From Halotia branconii CENA392 (GTDB lineage Bacteria > Cyanobacteriota > Cyanobacteriia > Cyanobacteriales > Nostocaceae), in assembly GCF_029953635.1 (NCBI RefSeq), contig NZ_CP124543.1, positions 2,211,455 through 2,275,454 of the forward strand: a stretch of 64,000 nucleotides of DNA. The letters run 5' to 3'. Positions within the stretch are counted from its first letter, which is position 1, and every line of letters begins with the position of its first letter. The position numbers and the translations under genes were made by a program. Positions 1 to 10,208 of the stretch are shown one piece after another. The notes beneath the pieces are model-generated. The model saw only the letters and a program-made list of their open reading frames with translations. It ran no database searches and was not told the origin of the DNA.

Positions 1-1390
1 CGTTAGACATTAAGTTAACAAAGATTTGCTGTAAAAGTCCGCGATCGCCCCAGAAGCCTTTGGTATTACCAGTGACTTGAAAAATTAACTCGTGATGTTC
101 ATCCACTGTCTCTCGTTCTTGTTCAATCAACTCAGAGAAAAATTGCAGCAAATCCAGGGGAACTGGCTTAAATTTAGTGTTGTCCAATTCAAATTGGTTA
201 ACCAAAAGCATATCATCCACGAGTTTGGACATATACCTAGCTTTATGCTCAATAATTCCTAAAAATCTCTGTTGTCTAGACTCATCTAATTGCTGGCTGT
301 GGTTTACCAAAGTTGATGCAGCTGCCAGAATTGAAGTTAAAGGCGTTCGACATTCATGGGAAACTGTACCAATGATTTGGGATCTAAATATATTGAGTTG
401 CTGTTCTTTGACTAAAGCTGCTTGAGTTTGGGCTAATAATTCCGCTTGTTGGATAGCGATCGCTAATTGTATTGATACTTCATAAAGCATGTCCACATCA
501 TCATGTTGCCATTGTCGCTCTCCTAAACTGTGTTGAGCCACCAATAAGCCCCAAAGCTTCGGCGTTGGGTTGCCGTTATTACTAATATTAATCGGAACTA
601 CTAAATTTGCTTCAGTATTAAATTGCTCTTTAAGAGTGACACAATTACTTAAACCAACTTCATAAATATAAGAAATAGGAATCTGAATATTAGACAAAGA
701 CAAAGTAGACAAGTTAGGAGAAATTTCTGTTTGTCCTTTTGTTTTTAAACCCCAGTTCCCAGTACCTACGCAATTCTCCAAAGCTAAAGTGCAACTTGAC
801 TCCATTGAAGAGGCGACTATCTTACCAGTCATATCTGAAGCGAATTTATACACTATCACGCGCTCACATTGCAGAAGTTGTTGTACTTCTGCTACAGCAG
901 TGTTCAAAATTTGCTCTAAATTCAAAGACTGGCGAATCCTTAGCGCAGTTGTGGCTATAAGGCGTTGTCGCTCTTGAGTTTTGTTGAGTTGGGCTTGCAG
1001 GTACGATTGCTTGATGGCGTTGCGGACTGCTATTTGCAATACATCTGGTTTCAGGTTTTGCTTGACCAAATAATCTAAAGCACCTCGTTTCATGGCTTGC
1101 ACTGCGAGTTCTTGATCACCACGCCCAGTTAACATAATCACGGGTACGGCAGTCTCAAATATCTCCTGCTTCAGTTTATCGAAGAGTTCTAACCCACTTA
1201 AATCAGGTAGACAAAAATCAAGCAGAATAGCATCGCAGTGATTTTCTTGACATAGGGTCAGGGCATCTTCTGCACAGTCAGCCTCCAAAATATTGTAAGA
1301 CTGATGCGGATCTCGTAAAAGATGTCGCCGATAGATTTTTCGATCTGCTGCACAATCATCAATGATGAGTAGCGTCCGTATGTCCAACAT
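1..1390 (-). CDS. Hybrid two-component protein: receiver - GAF - histidine kinase (3' part cut by window edge)
   Basis: Read directly from the minus strand, starting at the ATG complementary to 1388-1390. Residues 1-125 are a response-regulator receiver domain (acidic pair DD at 11-12, phospho-acceptor Asp58 in LLDFCLPDLSG, later Lys in YLVKQN). A GAF domain follows at about 140-300, with the cyanobacterial pattern ending in WGLLVAQHS. A HisKA domain then shows the H-box SHECRTPLTSIL. The reading frame is open to base 1 and breaks off in the N-box (FVNLMSN), so the ATPase domain lies outside the window. Such proteins pass phosphate between a sensor and a downstream regulator; the signal is unknown. 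The GAF keeps no obvious bilin-binding Cys-His. The gene lies 248 bp downstream of the Rcp1-like gene on the same strand and may belong to the same light-signalling group. Confidence 0.88.
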   Translation of the reverse strand, partial: MLDIRTLLIIDDCAADRKIYRRHLLRDPHQSYNILEADCAEDALTLCQENHCDAILLDFCLPDLSGLELFDKLKQEIFETAVPVIMLTGRGDQELAVQAMKRGALDYLVKQNLKPDVLQIAVRNAIKQSYLQAQLNKTQERQRLIATTALRIRQSLNLEQILNTAVAEVQQLLQCERVIVYKFASDMTGKIVASSMESSCTLALENCVGTGNWGLKTKGQTEISPNLSTLSLSNIQIPISYIYEVGLSNCVTLKEQFNTEANLVVPINISNNGNPTPKLWGLLVAQHSLGERQWQHDDVDMLYEVSIQLAIAIQQAELLAQTQAALVKEQQLNIFRSQIIGTVSHECRTPLTSILAAASTLVNHSQQLDESRQQRFLGIIEHKARYMSKLVDDMLLVNQFELDNTKFKPVPLDLLQFFSELIEQERETVDEHHELIFQVTGNTKGFWGDRGLLQQIFVNLMSN

Positions 1391-1638
1391 AGAAGTATGA
1401 GGATCGGGGAGCTATATAGATCCCTTTTATCCAGATTGTGTTTTTATTGCATAATTCTAAAAATAATATAAAATAAGTATAAATAAAATATAATTTCTTT
1501 ACTAATCCTAAAGCGATACTCAGTAATAGCAAAAATCAAGGACAAATCAATAGACACAGCAATGCACACAGAAAAATTTCTCTGCGTCTTTAAGTCTTCC
1601 TTGTTTGTCTACTGCTTCATCGACAAAAAATCAACAAA

Positions 1639-2094
1639 TCAATCCAAGACAGGCGGAGTGTTCACTTCCAGCCAGTAGTCTACGAATGCCTGAATCGTCT
1701 TTTTTAGTTCCTGAGCATCCATTGGTTTTACCAGATAACCATTTGCACCCTTTCGGTAACACAATTCAATATCCTTGGGGTTAGATGATGTGGTAAAAAC
1801 CACAATGGGAATTTCCCTAAAACTTTTGTCTTGCTTGAGACGCTCTAGAATATCACGACCATCAATACCGGGTAAATTAAGGTCGAGCAGGATAACAGAG
1901 GGTTTAAGCGCTACTTTAGAATTGCCTAAGGTATCGCTTTTTTGTTGATAGAGGAACTCTAAAACCTCATCTCCATTAGTACAACGGTGTATGGGGTTCC
2001 GGACTGCCATACGCCGCATAAGGCGTTGTAACATCCGAAAATCTTCGTTGCTATCCTCAACAACGAGCAGCGGTTCATTAAGTTTTGTTGTCAT
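1639..2094 (-). CDS. Rcp1-like single-domain response regulator
   Basis: A 151-residue stand-alone receiver domain of the CheY/Rcp1 type. It has the acidic cluster VVEDSNED near residue 14, phospho-acceptor Asp71 in VILLDLNLPGIDG, the Thr-Thr pair in VVFTTSS, and the conserved Lys in GYLVKPMD. The insertion after helix 2 (LYQQKSDTLGNSK) and the C-terminal end are typical of Rcp1, the partner of cyanobacterial phytochromes. There is no output domain, so it probably relays phosphate by protein contact. It sits 50 bp downstream of the phytochrome gene on the same strand, which fits an operon in which the phytochrome kinase phosphorylates this protein. That partnership is inferred from order and family. 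Confidence 0.9.
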   Translation of the reverse strand: MTTKLNEPLLVVEDSNEDFRMLQRLMRRMAVRNPIHRCTNGDEVLEFLYQQKSDTLGNSKVALKPSVILLDLNLPGIDGRDILERLKQDKSFREIPIVVFTTSSNPKDIELCYRKGANGYLVKPMDAQELKKTIQAFVDYWLEVNTPPVLD

Positions 2095-2144
2095 TCGGAG
2101 TCTGAAAAACTTAACAAAAAGTAATATTTTGTTATTATTTTAAA

Positions 2145-4412
2145 CTATTCCAGCGTAAAGTAAAACGTCGAGCCAACAGTTACGGTAGATTCAACCCAAA
2201 TTTCACCTTGATGGAGTTCGATAATCTTCTTAACAATAGCGAGTCCTGCACCTGCGCCCCCGCCGTACTTTTCTTGAGAGTGCAGCCGTTTAAAGAGTCG
2301 AAAGATGGTTTCTAGATGATGCTCTGGAATGCCAATACCGTTATCTTGGACATAAAAAACAGGGGTTATAGAAGTTTGGTCTACAAAATGCTGGTCTGCA
2401 TCTAAATAACCAATTTCCACCCATTGCTCTGCTTTATCGTTGTATTTAAATGCATTGCCGATCAGATTACTGAAAACTTCGTTAACAAGAACTTGATAAC
2501 ACTGAATTGTCGGCAAAGGGCGGGGAACGCGAATATCAATCGCTTGTGAGTTTTGGCGGCTAGCACGAAAAACTTCAATCACTTGATTGAGCAATTGGTT
2601 AAGGTCGGTTGTTTGTAGGTGCAGTTGTGCTTGTCCTAACTGTGAGAGCCTTAGCAAAGCATTAATCAGAGTTTCCATGCGTACAGACAAAGACACCACT
2701 GTCTGCAAACACTCAACTCCCTCATCATCCAAAATTTCGGTGTAGTCTTCTAGCAGAACTGTCGAGAAGTTATAAATACCCCGCAAAGGTTCCTTAAGAT
2801 CGTGGGAAGCTGCATAAGCAAAAGCAGCTAGTTCTCGGTTACTGCGCTCTAACTCTAGGTTAATTTTAGCTAACTCATCCGCTTTCGAGAGAACAATACC
2901 CACGATCGCATGTTTGAGAGCAATAGCACTCTCCAGTTCACATGGCTGCCAAGGTAGGGAAGTTAATTGAACGGTTTCTTGCCATTGTTCAAAGGATTTT
3001 CGCGGACAAAGGATAATGCTACCATCTGCCTCAATTTGTATGGAATCGTTGGGATTACCCGCCCAATTAACTGTTTGAATGACTTCAGGGCGAAACCAAA
3101 GGATGTAATAGTGCCGGACTTGAGAAATTCGTAATAACAGCAAGCCACTGGCTGCATCTTTAAATGCAACAGCCCTAGGATAAAGTTGCGGCAGAGAATC
3201 GGTAGAAAACAGATTGTCACTAACTTGATTATTTGCCCATTCTATTAATGCCCGCACCTGATCAATATCTGGTGTTGCTCCCACAAGGGTAATTTCATGA
3301 TCTAGACAAATCGCTGCCCCAGAAGCACTGACCAGATCTAACAAGCGAATTTCTGGTTTAATTAGAGCATCTATAAAATTGTCTGCTTGCGAAATAGATT
3401 CTAGTAACTCAGACTGTAGCGATTTGAGTTTTCCTGTATAGTCCCATTTTGCATGACTTATTTTGTGTGCTAACTCTGATGACACAATCTGTCCCAAAAA
3501 TTCGCACATCTTGCGGACTTCGTAAGAGATATATTTGGGAGTTTGATGATGGCAGGATATTAACCCCCAAAGTTGCTGCTCTTGAATTAACGAAATCACT
3601 AAAAGAGCCGCCACACCCATATTTTGATGATATTCGGCACAACATTCTCCAAAACTGCGTAGCCCAGAGTGGCTTAAATCCAGAGGCTGATGTGTTACAG
3701 GATTTTCACTAGGAACTAACTTGACAGGTTGAGCAGTCAAATCAGGAATAAATCGCAGCCGGCAGCGCTTGTATAATTCCCTAGCTGGTTTGGGAATATC
3801 TGTTGCCGGATAGTGGAGTCCTAAATAAGGTGATAAATTATCTTTTTTAACTTCGGCAATTACAGAACCCGCTTGCTGTTGATCAAATTGGTAGATCATC
3901 ACTCGGTCAAAACCTGTGATTTTTTGGATTTCTTCAGCTACTACATGCAAAAATTCTTTCAGGTTTAATGTATTTTGCATAGTAGCGATCGCTTCACTTG
4001 CCCAAGCCTGGAAACTTAAAAAACTCAACTCTGACCTAGAGTCAATCAATTCCAATTCCAAAATTAAGGCATCTTCAGTGCGATGAACAATACTTTCAAA
4101 GCATCGTTCACCATCCACAGTCATGATTGATACTTTAAAAGCAGTAGTACTACCAGTTTTTTGGTTGAAGGAATGCTGAATAACTTCCGTTTGCCGAACA
4201 TCAAACAAATTGCTTAAAGGTTGACTTAGTAAATCTTCTGGCTCTTTACCCAAGTATGCTTGAGTATTATCGCTAACTTGCAGAATCTCCAGCTCGTTAC
4301 TCAGTACAATTAGTACTCCATGAGGCTGAATAGAGCCAGGTGAATGAATAGCTTTGCGATCATAATTAATCAAAAAATTAGTTTCGGTTGTAATATTTTC
4401 AGACTGGCTCAT
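2145..4412 (-). CDS. Phytochrome (PAS-GAF-PHY) histidine kinase with Cys-Cys at the bilin site
   Basis: A 755-residue red/far-red photoreceptor kinase with a complete domain series. PAS is at about 15-125 (motif IHSPGSIQPHG), GAF at about 140-310 (HYPATDIP with Asp205; chromophore region LRSFGECCAEY; CHHQTPK), PHY at about 330-505 with the tongue motif PRKSF at 470-474, HisKA with His537 in YAASHDLKEPLR, and an HATPase ending in GAGAGLAIVKK. By position Cys257 matches the bilin-attaching Cys259 of Synechocystis Cph1, so a phycocyanobilin-type attachment is likely. The next residue, His in Cph1, is Cys258 here. The biliverdin Cys found near the N-terminus of bacteriophytochromes is replaced by Tyr17. 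Function and family are clear from motif order; the spectral properties are not predictable. Confidence 0.93.
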   Translation of the reverse strand: MSQSENITTETNFLINYDRKAIHSPGSIQPHGVLIVLSNELEILQVSDNTQAYLGKEPEDLLSQPLSNLFDVRQTEVIQHSFNQKTGSTTAFKVSIMTVDGERCFESIVHRTEDALILELELIDSRSELSFLSFQAWASEAIATMQNTLNLKEFLHVVAEEIQKITGFDRVMIYQFDQQQAGSVIAEVKKDNLSPYLGLHYPATDIPKPARELYKRCRLRFIPDLTAQPVKLVPSENPVTHQPLDLSHSGLRSFGECCAEYHQNMGVAALLVISLIQEQQLWGLISCHHQTPKYISYEVRKMCEFLGQIVSSELAHKISHAKWDYTGKLKSLQSELLESISQADNFIDALIKPEIRLLDLVSASGAAICLDHEITLVGATPDIDQVRALIEWANNQVSDNLFSTDSLPQLYPRAVAFKDAASGLLLLRISQVRHYYILWFRPEVIQTVNWAGNPNDSIQIEADGSIILCPRKSFEQWQETVQLTSLPWQPCELESAIALKHAIVGIVLSKADELAKINLELERSNRELAAFAYAASHDLKEPLRGIYNFSTVLLEDYTEILDDEGVECLQTVVSLSVRMETLINALLRLSQLGQAQLHLQTTDLNQLLNQVIEVFRASRQNSQAIDIRVPRPLPTIQCYQVLVNEVFSNLIGNAFKYNDKAEQWVEIGYLDADQHFVDQTSITPVFYVQDNGIGIPEHHLETIFRLFKRLHSQEKYGGGAGAGLAIVKKIIELHQGEIWVESTVTVGSTFYFTLE

Positions 4413-4531
4413 AAATCAACTGACAAAAAGCTGATTTTTACAAAAATGCAATTAAATGTTACATTTCTTTAAAGTATCAGATTAGTTATACCATGTCCGG
4501 CGCTGTGTAGGCAGAGGGAGAAAGAAAAATA

Positions 4532-4782
4532 GGCGTTGCTGAATCTAGTGATGAAATTTATGTGTTGATATCTAATACCATTTCACGAAAAATCTAATAC
4601 AGATCCAAACCCTGAAAGCTTTGCTGCATCTAGGTTTTTTAATTGCGAATTGTGAATTGGTATAAAATTCCTTATTCTCTCTGCGCCTCTGTCTTGAAAA
4701 GTTTGTTACGGAGGGAAACCCTCCTGACAACTTTTCGCTGCGCCTCTGCGTGATCAAAATCATCCCGCATTTACGCAACGCC
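4532..4782. repeat. MITE-like element, family A copy 1 (reverse orientation), interrupted by family B
   Basis: The ends are inverted repeats GGCGTTGC (4532-4539) and GCAACGCC (4775-4782). The reverse complement matches the element at 13745-13928 over long stretches: GCGGGATGATTTT, ACGCAGAGGCGCAGCG, CTTTTCAAGACAGAGGCGCA, and the end ATTTCATC-CTAGATTCAGCAA. No transposase is encoded. A 69-codon reading frame inside is not believed to be a gene. It fills most of the 451-bp gap between the phytochrome gene and argC. Confidence 0.75.
4573..4666. repeat. Small inverted-repeat element, family B copy 1, nested in family A
   Basis: It starts TAATACCATTTCAC and ends with a related inverted copy (GTGAATTGGTATA). 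The same ends flank elements at 28753-28950 and 37135-37273. It lies exactly where copy 1 of family A carries extra sequence that copy 2 lacks, so it looks like an insertion into an older element. Confidence 0.6.
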
Positions 4783-4863
4783 GAATTTTCAAGTATTTAT
4801 GAATCTATTTTCTGAGAAGATAATCATCTAACATTTCTGCAAGTGAGCATATCTTAAGCAAAA

Positions 4864-5832
4864 ATGACTAAACCTAAGATTTTCATTGATGGGGAAGCAG
4901 GAACCACAGGTTTACAGATTTACTCACGTCTCAACAAACGTGATGATATCGAGTTAATTAGTATTGCCTCCTCTCAGCGTAAAGATGCGACTGAGCGAGC
5001 AAAACTGATCAATGCTGTTGATGTTGCTATTCTTTGCCTACCTGATGATGGAGCCCGCGAAGCTGTCAGTTTTGTCACCAATCCTAGAGTTAAAATCCTT
5101 GATGCGAGTACTGCTCATCGCACTGCTGAGGGTTGGGTATATGGCTTTGCTGAGATCAATCCAGGACAGCGATCGCAAATTGCCCAAGCTCAGTTTATCA
5201 GCAATCCGGGCTGTTATCCTACAGGATTTTTGGCTTGTGTGCGTCCTTTAATAGCTAAGGGCATTATTCCTCAAAACTTTCCTATGACAGTGAATGCAGT
5301 ATCGGGCTACTCTGGTGGTGGTAAGAATCTGATCCAAAAGTACAATACCTTGCACCAAGAGCAAACCACAGAAACATCACTTTATCCATACAGCATTTAC
5401 GGTTTGCAGTTTGGACACAAGCACGTCAAGGAAATGCAAAAGTATTCTGAGTTAGCATCGCCACCGCTGTTTGTACCAGCAGTGGGAGACTTTGAGCAAG
5501 GAATGGTGGTACAAGTACCTTTGCCATTGTGGATTTTAGATCATCCTCCATCAGGTGCAATGATTTATGATGCGATCGCTGACTATTTTCAAGGTGAAAA
5601 ATTTGTCCAAGTAGCTCCCTTTGAAGATGCTACTTTGTTGCGAGATGGAACTTTTCTTGATGCGATCGCTGTAAATAATACTAATATTGTTCAGGTTTTT
5701 GTCTTTGCTAATGACACCACCAAAGAAGCACTGTTGGTTGCTCGTCTCGATAACTTGGGCAAAGGTGCATCAGGAGCCGCTGTCCAAAACCTTAATATTA
5801 TGCTGGGTTTCCCAGAAGAGTTGGGATTGTGA
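4864..5832 (+). CDS. argC: N-acetyl-gamma-glutamyl-phosphate reductase (ArgC, short type)
   Basis: A 322-residue cytosolic enzyme of arginine synthesis that reduces N-acetylglutamyl phosphate to the semialdehyde with NADPH. The start MTKPKIFIDGEAGTTGLQ is the nucleotide-binding loop of the short (type 2) AGPR family. The catalytic Cys117 lies in FISNPGCYPTGF, and GYSGGGKN and the histidine-bearing GLQFGHKHVKEM follow. Length matches the short family (about 310-320), not the longer 345-residue type found alongside it in many cyanobacteria, so a second argC elsewhere in the genome is possible. A small HicB gene begins within 50 bp downstream. Confidence 0.95.
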   Translation: MTKPKIFIDGEAGTTGLQIYSRLNKRDDIELISIASSQRKDATERAKLINAVDVAILCLPDDGAREAVSFVTNPRVKILDASTAHRTAEGWVYGFAEINPGQRSQIAQAQFISNPGCYPTGFLACVRPLIAKGIIPQNFPMTVNAVSGYSGGGKNLIQKYNTLHQEQTTETSLYPYSIYGLQFGHKHVKEMQKYSELASPPLFVPAVGDFEQGMVVQVPLPLWILDHPPSGAMIYDAIADYFQGEKFVQVAPFEDATLLRDGTFLDAIAVNNTNIVQVFVFANDTTKEALLVARLDNLGKGASGAAVQNLNIMLGFPEELGL

Positions 5833-5878
5833 AAGCTGAAAAGCTCATAAAATGAAATTAGACCTCTACAGCAAACAA

Positions 5879-6103
5879 ATGAGAGCAATCAAAATTATTG
5901 TTGAAAAACATAACGACGGCTATGTAGCCTATCCGTTAAGTATTAAAGGGGTTGTGGTTGGTGAAGGTAGCACCTATGAAGAAGCACTAGCCGATGTGAA
6001 ATCAGCTATCCGCTGCCATATTGAGATATTTGGTGAAGAGGTTCTAGAAGAGGAATCACAAGTACTAGAAGCTTACATTGCAGAAGCTCTTATAACTATT
6101 TGA
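5879..6103 (+). CDS. hicB: HicB-type antitoxin, short form
   Basis: A 74-residue protein with the HicB partial RNase H-like fold pattern: IKIIVEKHNDGYVAYP, then GEGSTYEEALADVKSAI. It is likely to neutralise the HicA partner encoded immediately after. It has no added C-terminal HTH or ribbon-helix-helix domain, which longer HicB antitoxins use to bind their promoter, so self-regulation is uncertain. An in-frame ATG at 5852 would add nine residues (MKLDLYSKQ); 5879 is preferred because the family usually begins directly at the first beta strand. Its stop overlaps the hicA start (TGATG), showing translational coupling. Confidence 0.82.
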   Translation: MRAIKIIVEKHNDGYVAYPLSIKGVVVGEGSTYEEALADVKSAIRCHIEIFGEEVLEEESQVLEAYIAEALITI

Positions 6104-6342
6104 TGGCTAAATTTCCTATAGATGTACCTAAAGCTAGAGTAATTAAGACATTGAATTTACTTGGATTTATTATTGTTAGAGAGCGAGAGCATATTGTCAT
6201 GGTTCGAGAAAATGAGGATGGCACAAAAACCCCATTGACTATGCCTAATCATTCCCAAATTAAAGGTTCGACACTGAGATCCATCTGTACTCAAGCAGGT
6301 ATCTCACGAGAAGAGTTTTTGTCAGCTTCCGATCAAAGCTAA
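6103..6342 (+). CDS. hicA: HicA-type mRNA interferase toxin
   Basis: A 79-residue HicA/YcfA-like protein with a double-stranded RNA-binding-type fold. The sequence shows KTLNLLGFIIVREREHIVMVRE, where the His of REREH is in the place of the HicA catalytic His, then LTMPNHSQIKGSTLRSICTQAGIS, the usual C-terminal half. The start is the ATG at 6103, overlapping the hicB stop by one base. HicA toxins cleave mRNA when free of HicB. The order here is antitoxin first, the reverse of the Escherichia coli hicAB order but common in cyanobacteria. Activity is inferred from family only. Confidence 0.8.
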   Translation: MAKFPIDVPKARVIKTLNLLGFIIVREREHIVMVRENEDGTKTPLTMPNHSQIKGSTLRSICTQAGISREEFLSASDQS

Positions 6343-6388
6343 AAAAATCTAGAAACCATTTTCTGTAAATCATTTAATACAGATAAGT

Positions 6389-6510
6389 AATCCGGTTTGA
6401 TTACCGAATTTATTTGTGTAGGTAGGGAACAGGAAACAGGAAACAGGGAACAGTTAAGAAGGAATAGATATGTACTGAATCGTGTTCAAAAATCAAATAG
6501 GAGTCCTATA
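6389..6510. repeat. Inverted-repeat element, family C copy 1
   Basis: The left end reads AATCCGGTTTGATTA and the right end AAATCAAATAGGAGTCCTATA, the inverted form. The same ends bound elements at 14718-14894 and 31732-31832. The interior carries direct repeats of GGAAACA around 6427-6452. No coding capacity is apparent. The remaining spacer to 6696 is AT-rich with no gene seen. Confidence 0.65.
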
Positions 6511-6696
6511 GAGCTTAGAAGTTAGAATTTTGAGATGAAAACTAGAAATTTCTAGTTCTATGCTTTAACTTCCAGCTTCTAAGCTCTAACTTTTAACTTC
6601 TCAAGCAGAAATTTGGAGATATTTTATATACTCCTAATGCTTGTAACTGCATTTGTTGAGATTGACAGATCAACATGCGTCACAAAACATCAAATT

Positions 6697-8352
6697 TTAA
6701 CCTCTGCTTTTAAAGGAGTTGAGCCACTCTCTAACTTGCTCGTGGGCAATATCGCGTCCACCTAGACCAAAAGCTAGAGCAATAGCAACAGCGATCGCAC
6801 CTAGTAACAATCCAAAAGCTAAATTTACAATATCACTAGCTACGCCAACTTGTTGCAATGCCATTGCTGAGACTAAAGCAATAATTGCCACCCGTGCTAC
6901 TTGACCTAAAATTCTTGCTTGGGGATTACCAGAACTAGTAATCACACTAAAGGCAAGATTTGCCAAGAACAAACCAATGGCAAAAACTATCAATCCTGCT
7001 AAAATTCGTCCCAAAATGATGAGAATGCCAGCTACCAAAGTTGTTAAGGCTGGAATATTCAGGATATCAACCGCAGCCAAAGCTGCAAACAGCATGATAC
7101 CGACTAAAACAATAATGCCAGCAATTTCCGAGGGTGTCCGAGTTGTCGGCGTAGATGGCGTTGGTTCTGCTGGAATGACAGTTCGTCTAACAGGTGTTGG
7201 CAGACCCAATATAGAGAAGATATTGTTGAAACCTATACTAGTCAGGATACTAGTCACTAACTCCGCTACAAACCGACCTAAGAAATAGGCAACGATTAAA
7301 ATTGCTATGGCTGTAAAGATAGCGGGTAAGGCGTTGAGAATCTGCTGTAACATAGCGATCGCTGGCACTGAAATTGCCTCAATTCTCAAGGCATTAAGAG
7401 CAGCGATCGCGATTGGAATCAAAATCAAAATATAGACAATTGTGCCTATAATATTCGACAAAGATTGCACTCCAGCAGACGAGGAAAGTCCAAAGCGACT
7501 TCCTAAATGGTCAATTCCAGTTGTTGCTAATAAATTGGTAACAATTCGCCGCACCACAGTAGCTATGAACCAGCCCACTGTAGCAATTAGCGTCGCCGCT
7601 AGAATGTTGGGCAGAATTGAGAGAATCTGGGTAATTAGAACTTGTACTGGTAGTAATGCCTGTTGCAGTCCCAGAGTATCTAATATCGGGATTAGAAACA
7701 ATAAAAAGATGAACCAATACAAGGCATTACCAATTGTCTCGCTCAAAGACACCTGATTAGGAGTAGTGTCTTGTGTTTCTTGATTGAGACGTTCATCTAA
7801 TCTAACTGCTTGTAGACCGCTGATAGTCACTAGCTTGACAATAGTTGCGACTAACCAAGCAACTCCCAACCAAATTGCTGCACCTACGAACCTGGGTAAG
7901 AAGCCAACAAGTTGATCGAGAAAATTATTCAGAGGTCGAGAGGCTACTTCCAGTTGTAGTGTCTGTAAAACAGCTACAACCGTCAACAGAATAACACTCC
8001 AAAATACTAAACCGGAGATGAGTTTCTCTACTTGGGGAAGTTCTCCACTGCTGCCGCGGCCTGTGATTCCAGAGGCGATGCGGTTATCTATATTAGTGCG
8101 ATTTAGGATACCTCGTGTGACTGCTGCGGCGATCGCTGCTATTAACCAACCAACTAGTAAAATTGCTACAGCCCCTAATAAACGGGGCATAAACAGAATT
8201 ATCTGTTGAATGGTTCCTTGCACATAATCGATTCCTTGGTTTGCTCTTGATTGATCCAGTTGCATACTTGGCGATTGTGCCAAAAATTGCTGTACCCTCA
8301 TCGATAAACCACTGTCTATCAACTGGGTTATTCCTGGCCAAGTTGTGTTCAT
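6697..8352 (-). CDS. Mechanosensitive-channel-related membrane protein with repeated conserved TM helices
   Basis: A 551-residue integral membrane protein. Roughly five repeats each contain a helix of the pattern LPxxxxAxxIxxVGWxxAxxVRR (for example LPNILAATLIATVGWFIATV and LPAIFTAIAILIVAYFLGRF), the conserved TM-helix repeat found at the N-terminus of some MscS-family channels. No clear MscS beta domain follows. The C-terminus ends with a glycine-rich helix and GGRDIAHEQVREWLNSF, the loop typical of this family. It is likely an inner membrane protein involved in osmotic or small-solute leakage, but its gating is unproven. It stands alone, with the enolase gene 265 bp away on the same strand and upstream of it. 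Confidence 0.85.
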   Translation of the reverse strand: MNTTWPGITQLIDSGLSMRVQQFLAQSPSMQLDQSRANQGIDYVQGTIQQIILFMPRLLGAVAILLVGWLIAAIAAAVTRGILNRTNIDNRIASGITGRGSSGELPQVEKLISGLVFWSVILLTVVAVLQTLQLEVASRPLNNFLDQLVGFLPRFVGAAIWLGVAWLVATIVKLVTISGLQAVRLDERLNQETQDTTPNQVSLSETIGNALYWFIFLLFLIPILDTLGLQQALLPVQVLITQILSILPNILAATLIATVGWFIATVVRRIVTNLLATTGIDHLGSRFGLSSSAGVQSLSNIIGTIVYILILIPIAIAALNALRIEAISVPAIAMLQQILNALPAIFTAIAILIVAYFLGRFVAELVTSILTSIGFNNIFSILGLPTPVRRTVIPAEPTPSTPTTRTPSEIAGIIVLVGIMLFAALAAVDILNIPALTTLVAGILIILGRILAGLIVFAIGLFLANLAFSVITSSGNPQARILGQVARVAIIALVSAMALQQVGVASDIVNLAFGLLLGAIAVAIALAFGLGGRDIAHEQVREWLNSFKSRG

Positions 8353-8563
8353 GGTTTTCCGGTATAAAGCTTAAGTGTTTGCCAAAAACATTTGAGATGC
8401 TTGTGGGTTAGTTTGATTTGTACAATCTTACACCCCAGTAAGTTCACTAGTATCTGGCATATACATTTAATAGTAAAAACTTATATGGAATCGATAGCAA
8501 GAGTAATTTTTTACTTTATTAAGTAATTTCTTCTTATATCAATTAATACTTTGAGAGGCTGCG

Positions 8564-8596
8564 AGATCCCCGACTTCTTCAAGAAGTCGGGGATCT
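8564..8596. terminator. Perfect palindrome downstream of eno (probable terminator)
   Basis: A 16-bp perfect stem begins AGATCCCCGACTTCTT, with one central base and then the inverted arm. It lies 22 bp past the eno stop codon. The same palindrome follows rpmB (17627-17659) and hpsA (22913-22945). There is no long U-run, so the role as terminator or 3'-end protector is inferred from position. Confidence 0.6.
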
Positions 8597-8617
8597 GACT
8601 ACTCCCCTAGCCCCTAG

Positions 8618-10208
<1,591 letters not shown>

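Noticed and set aside
4572..4778. 68-residue frame on the minus strand
   Set aside because: It lies wholly inside the family A/B repeat element; its sequence follows the repeat and has no protein family features.
6977..8209. Several plus-strand frames of 60-104 residues over the MscS-like gene
   Set aside because: Antisense shadows of a hydrophobic repeat protein.
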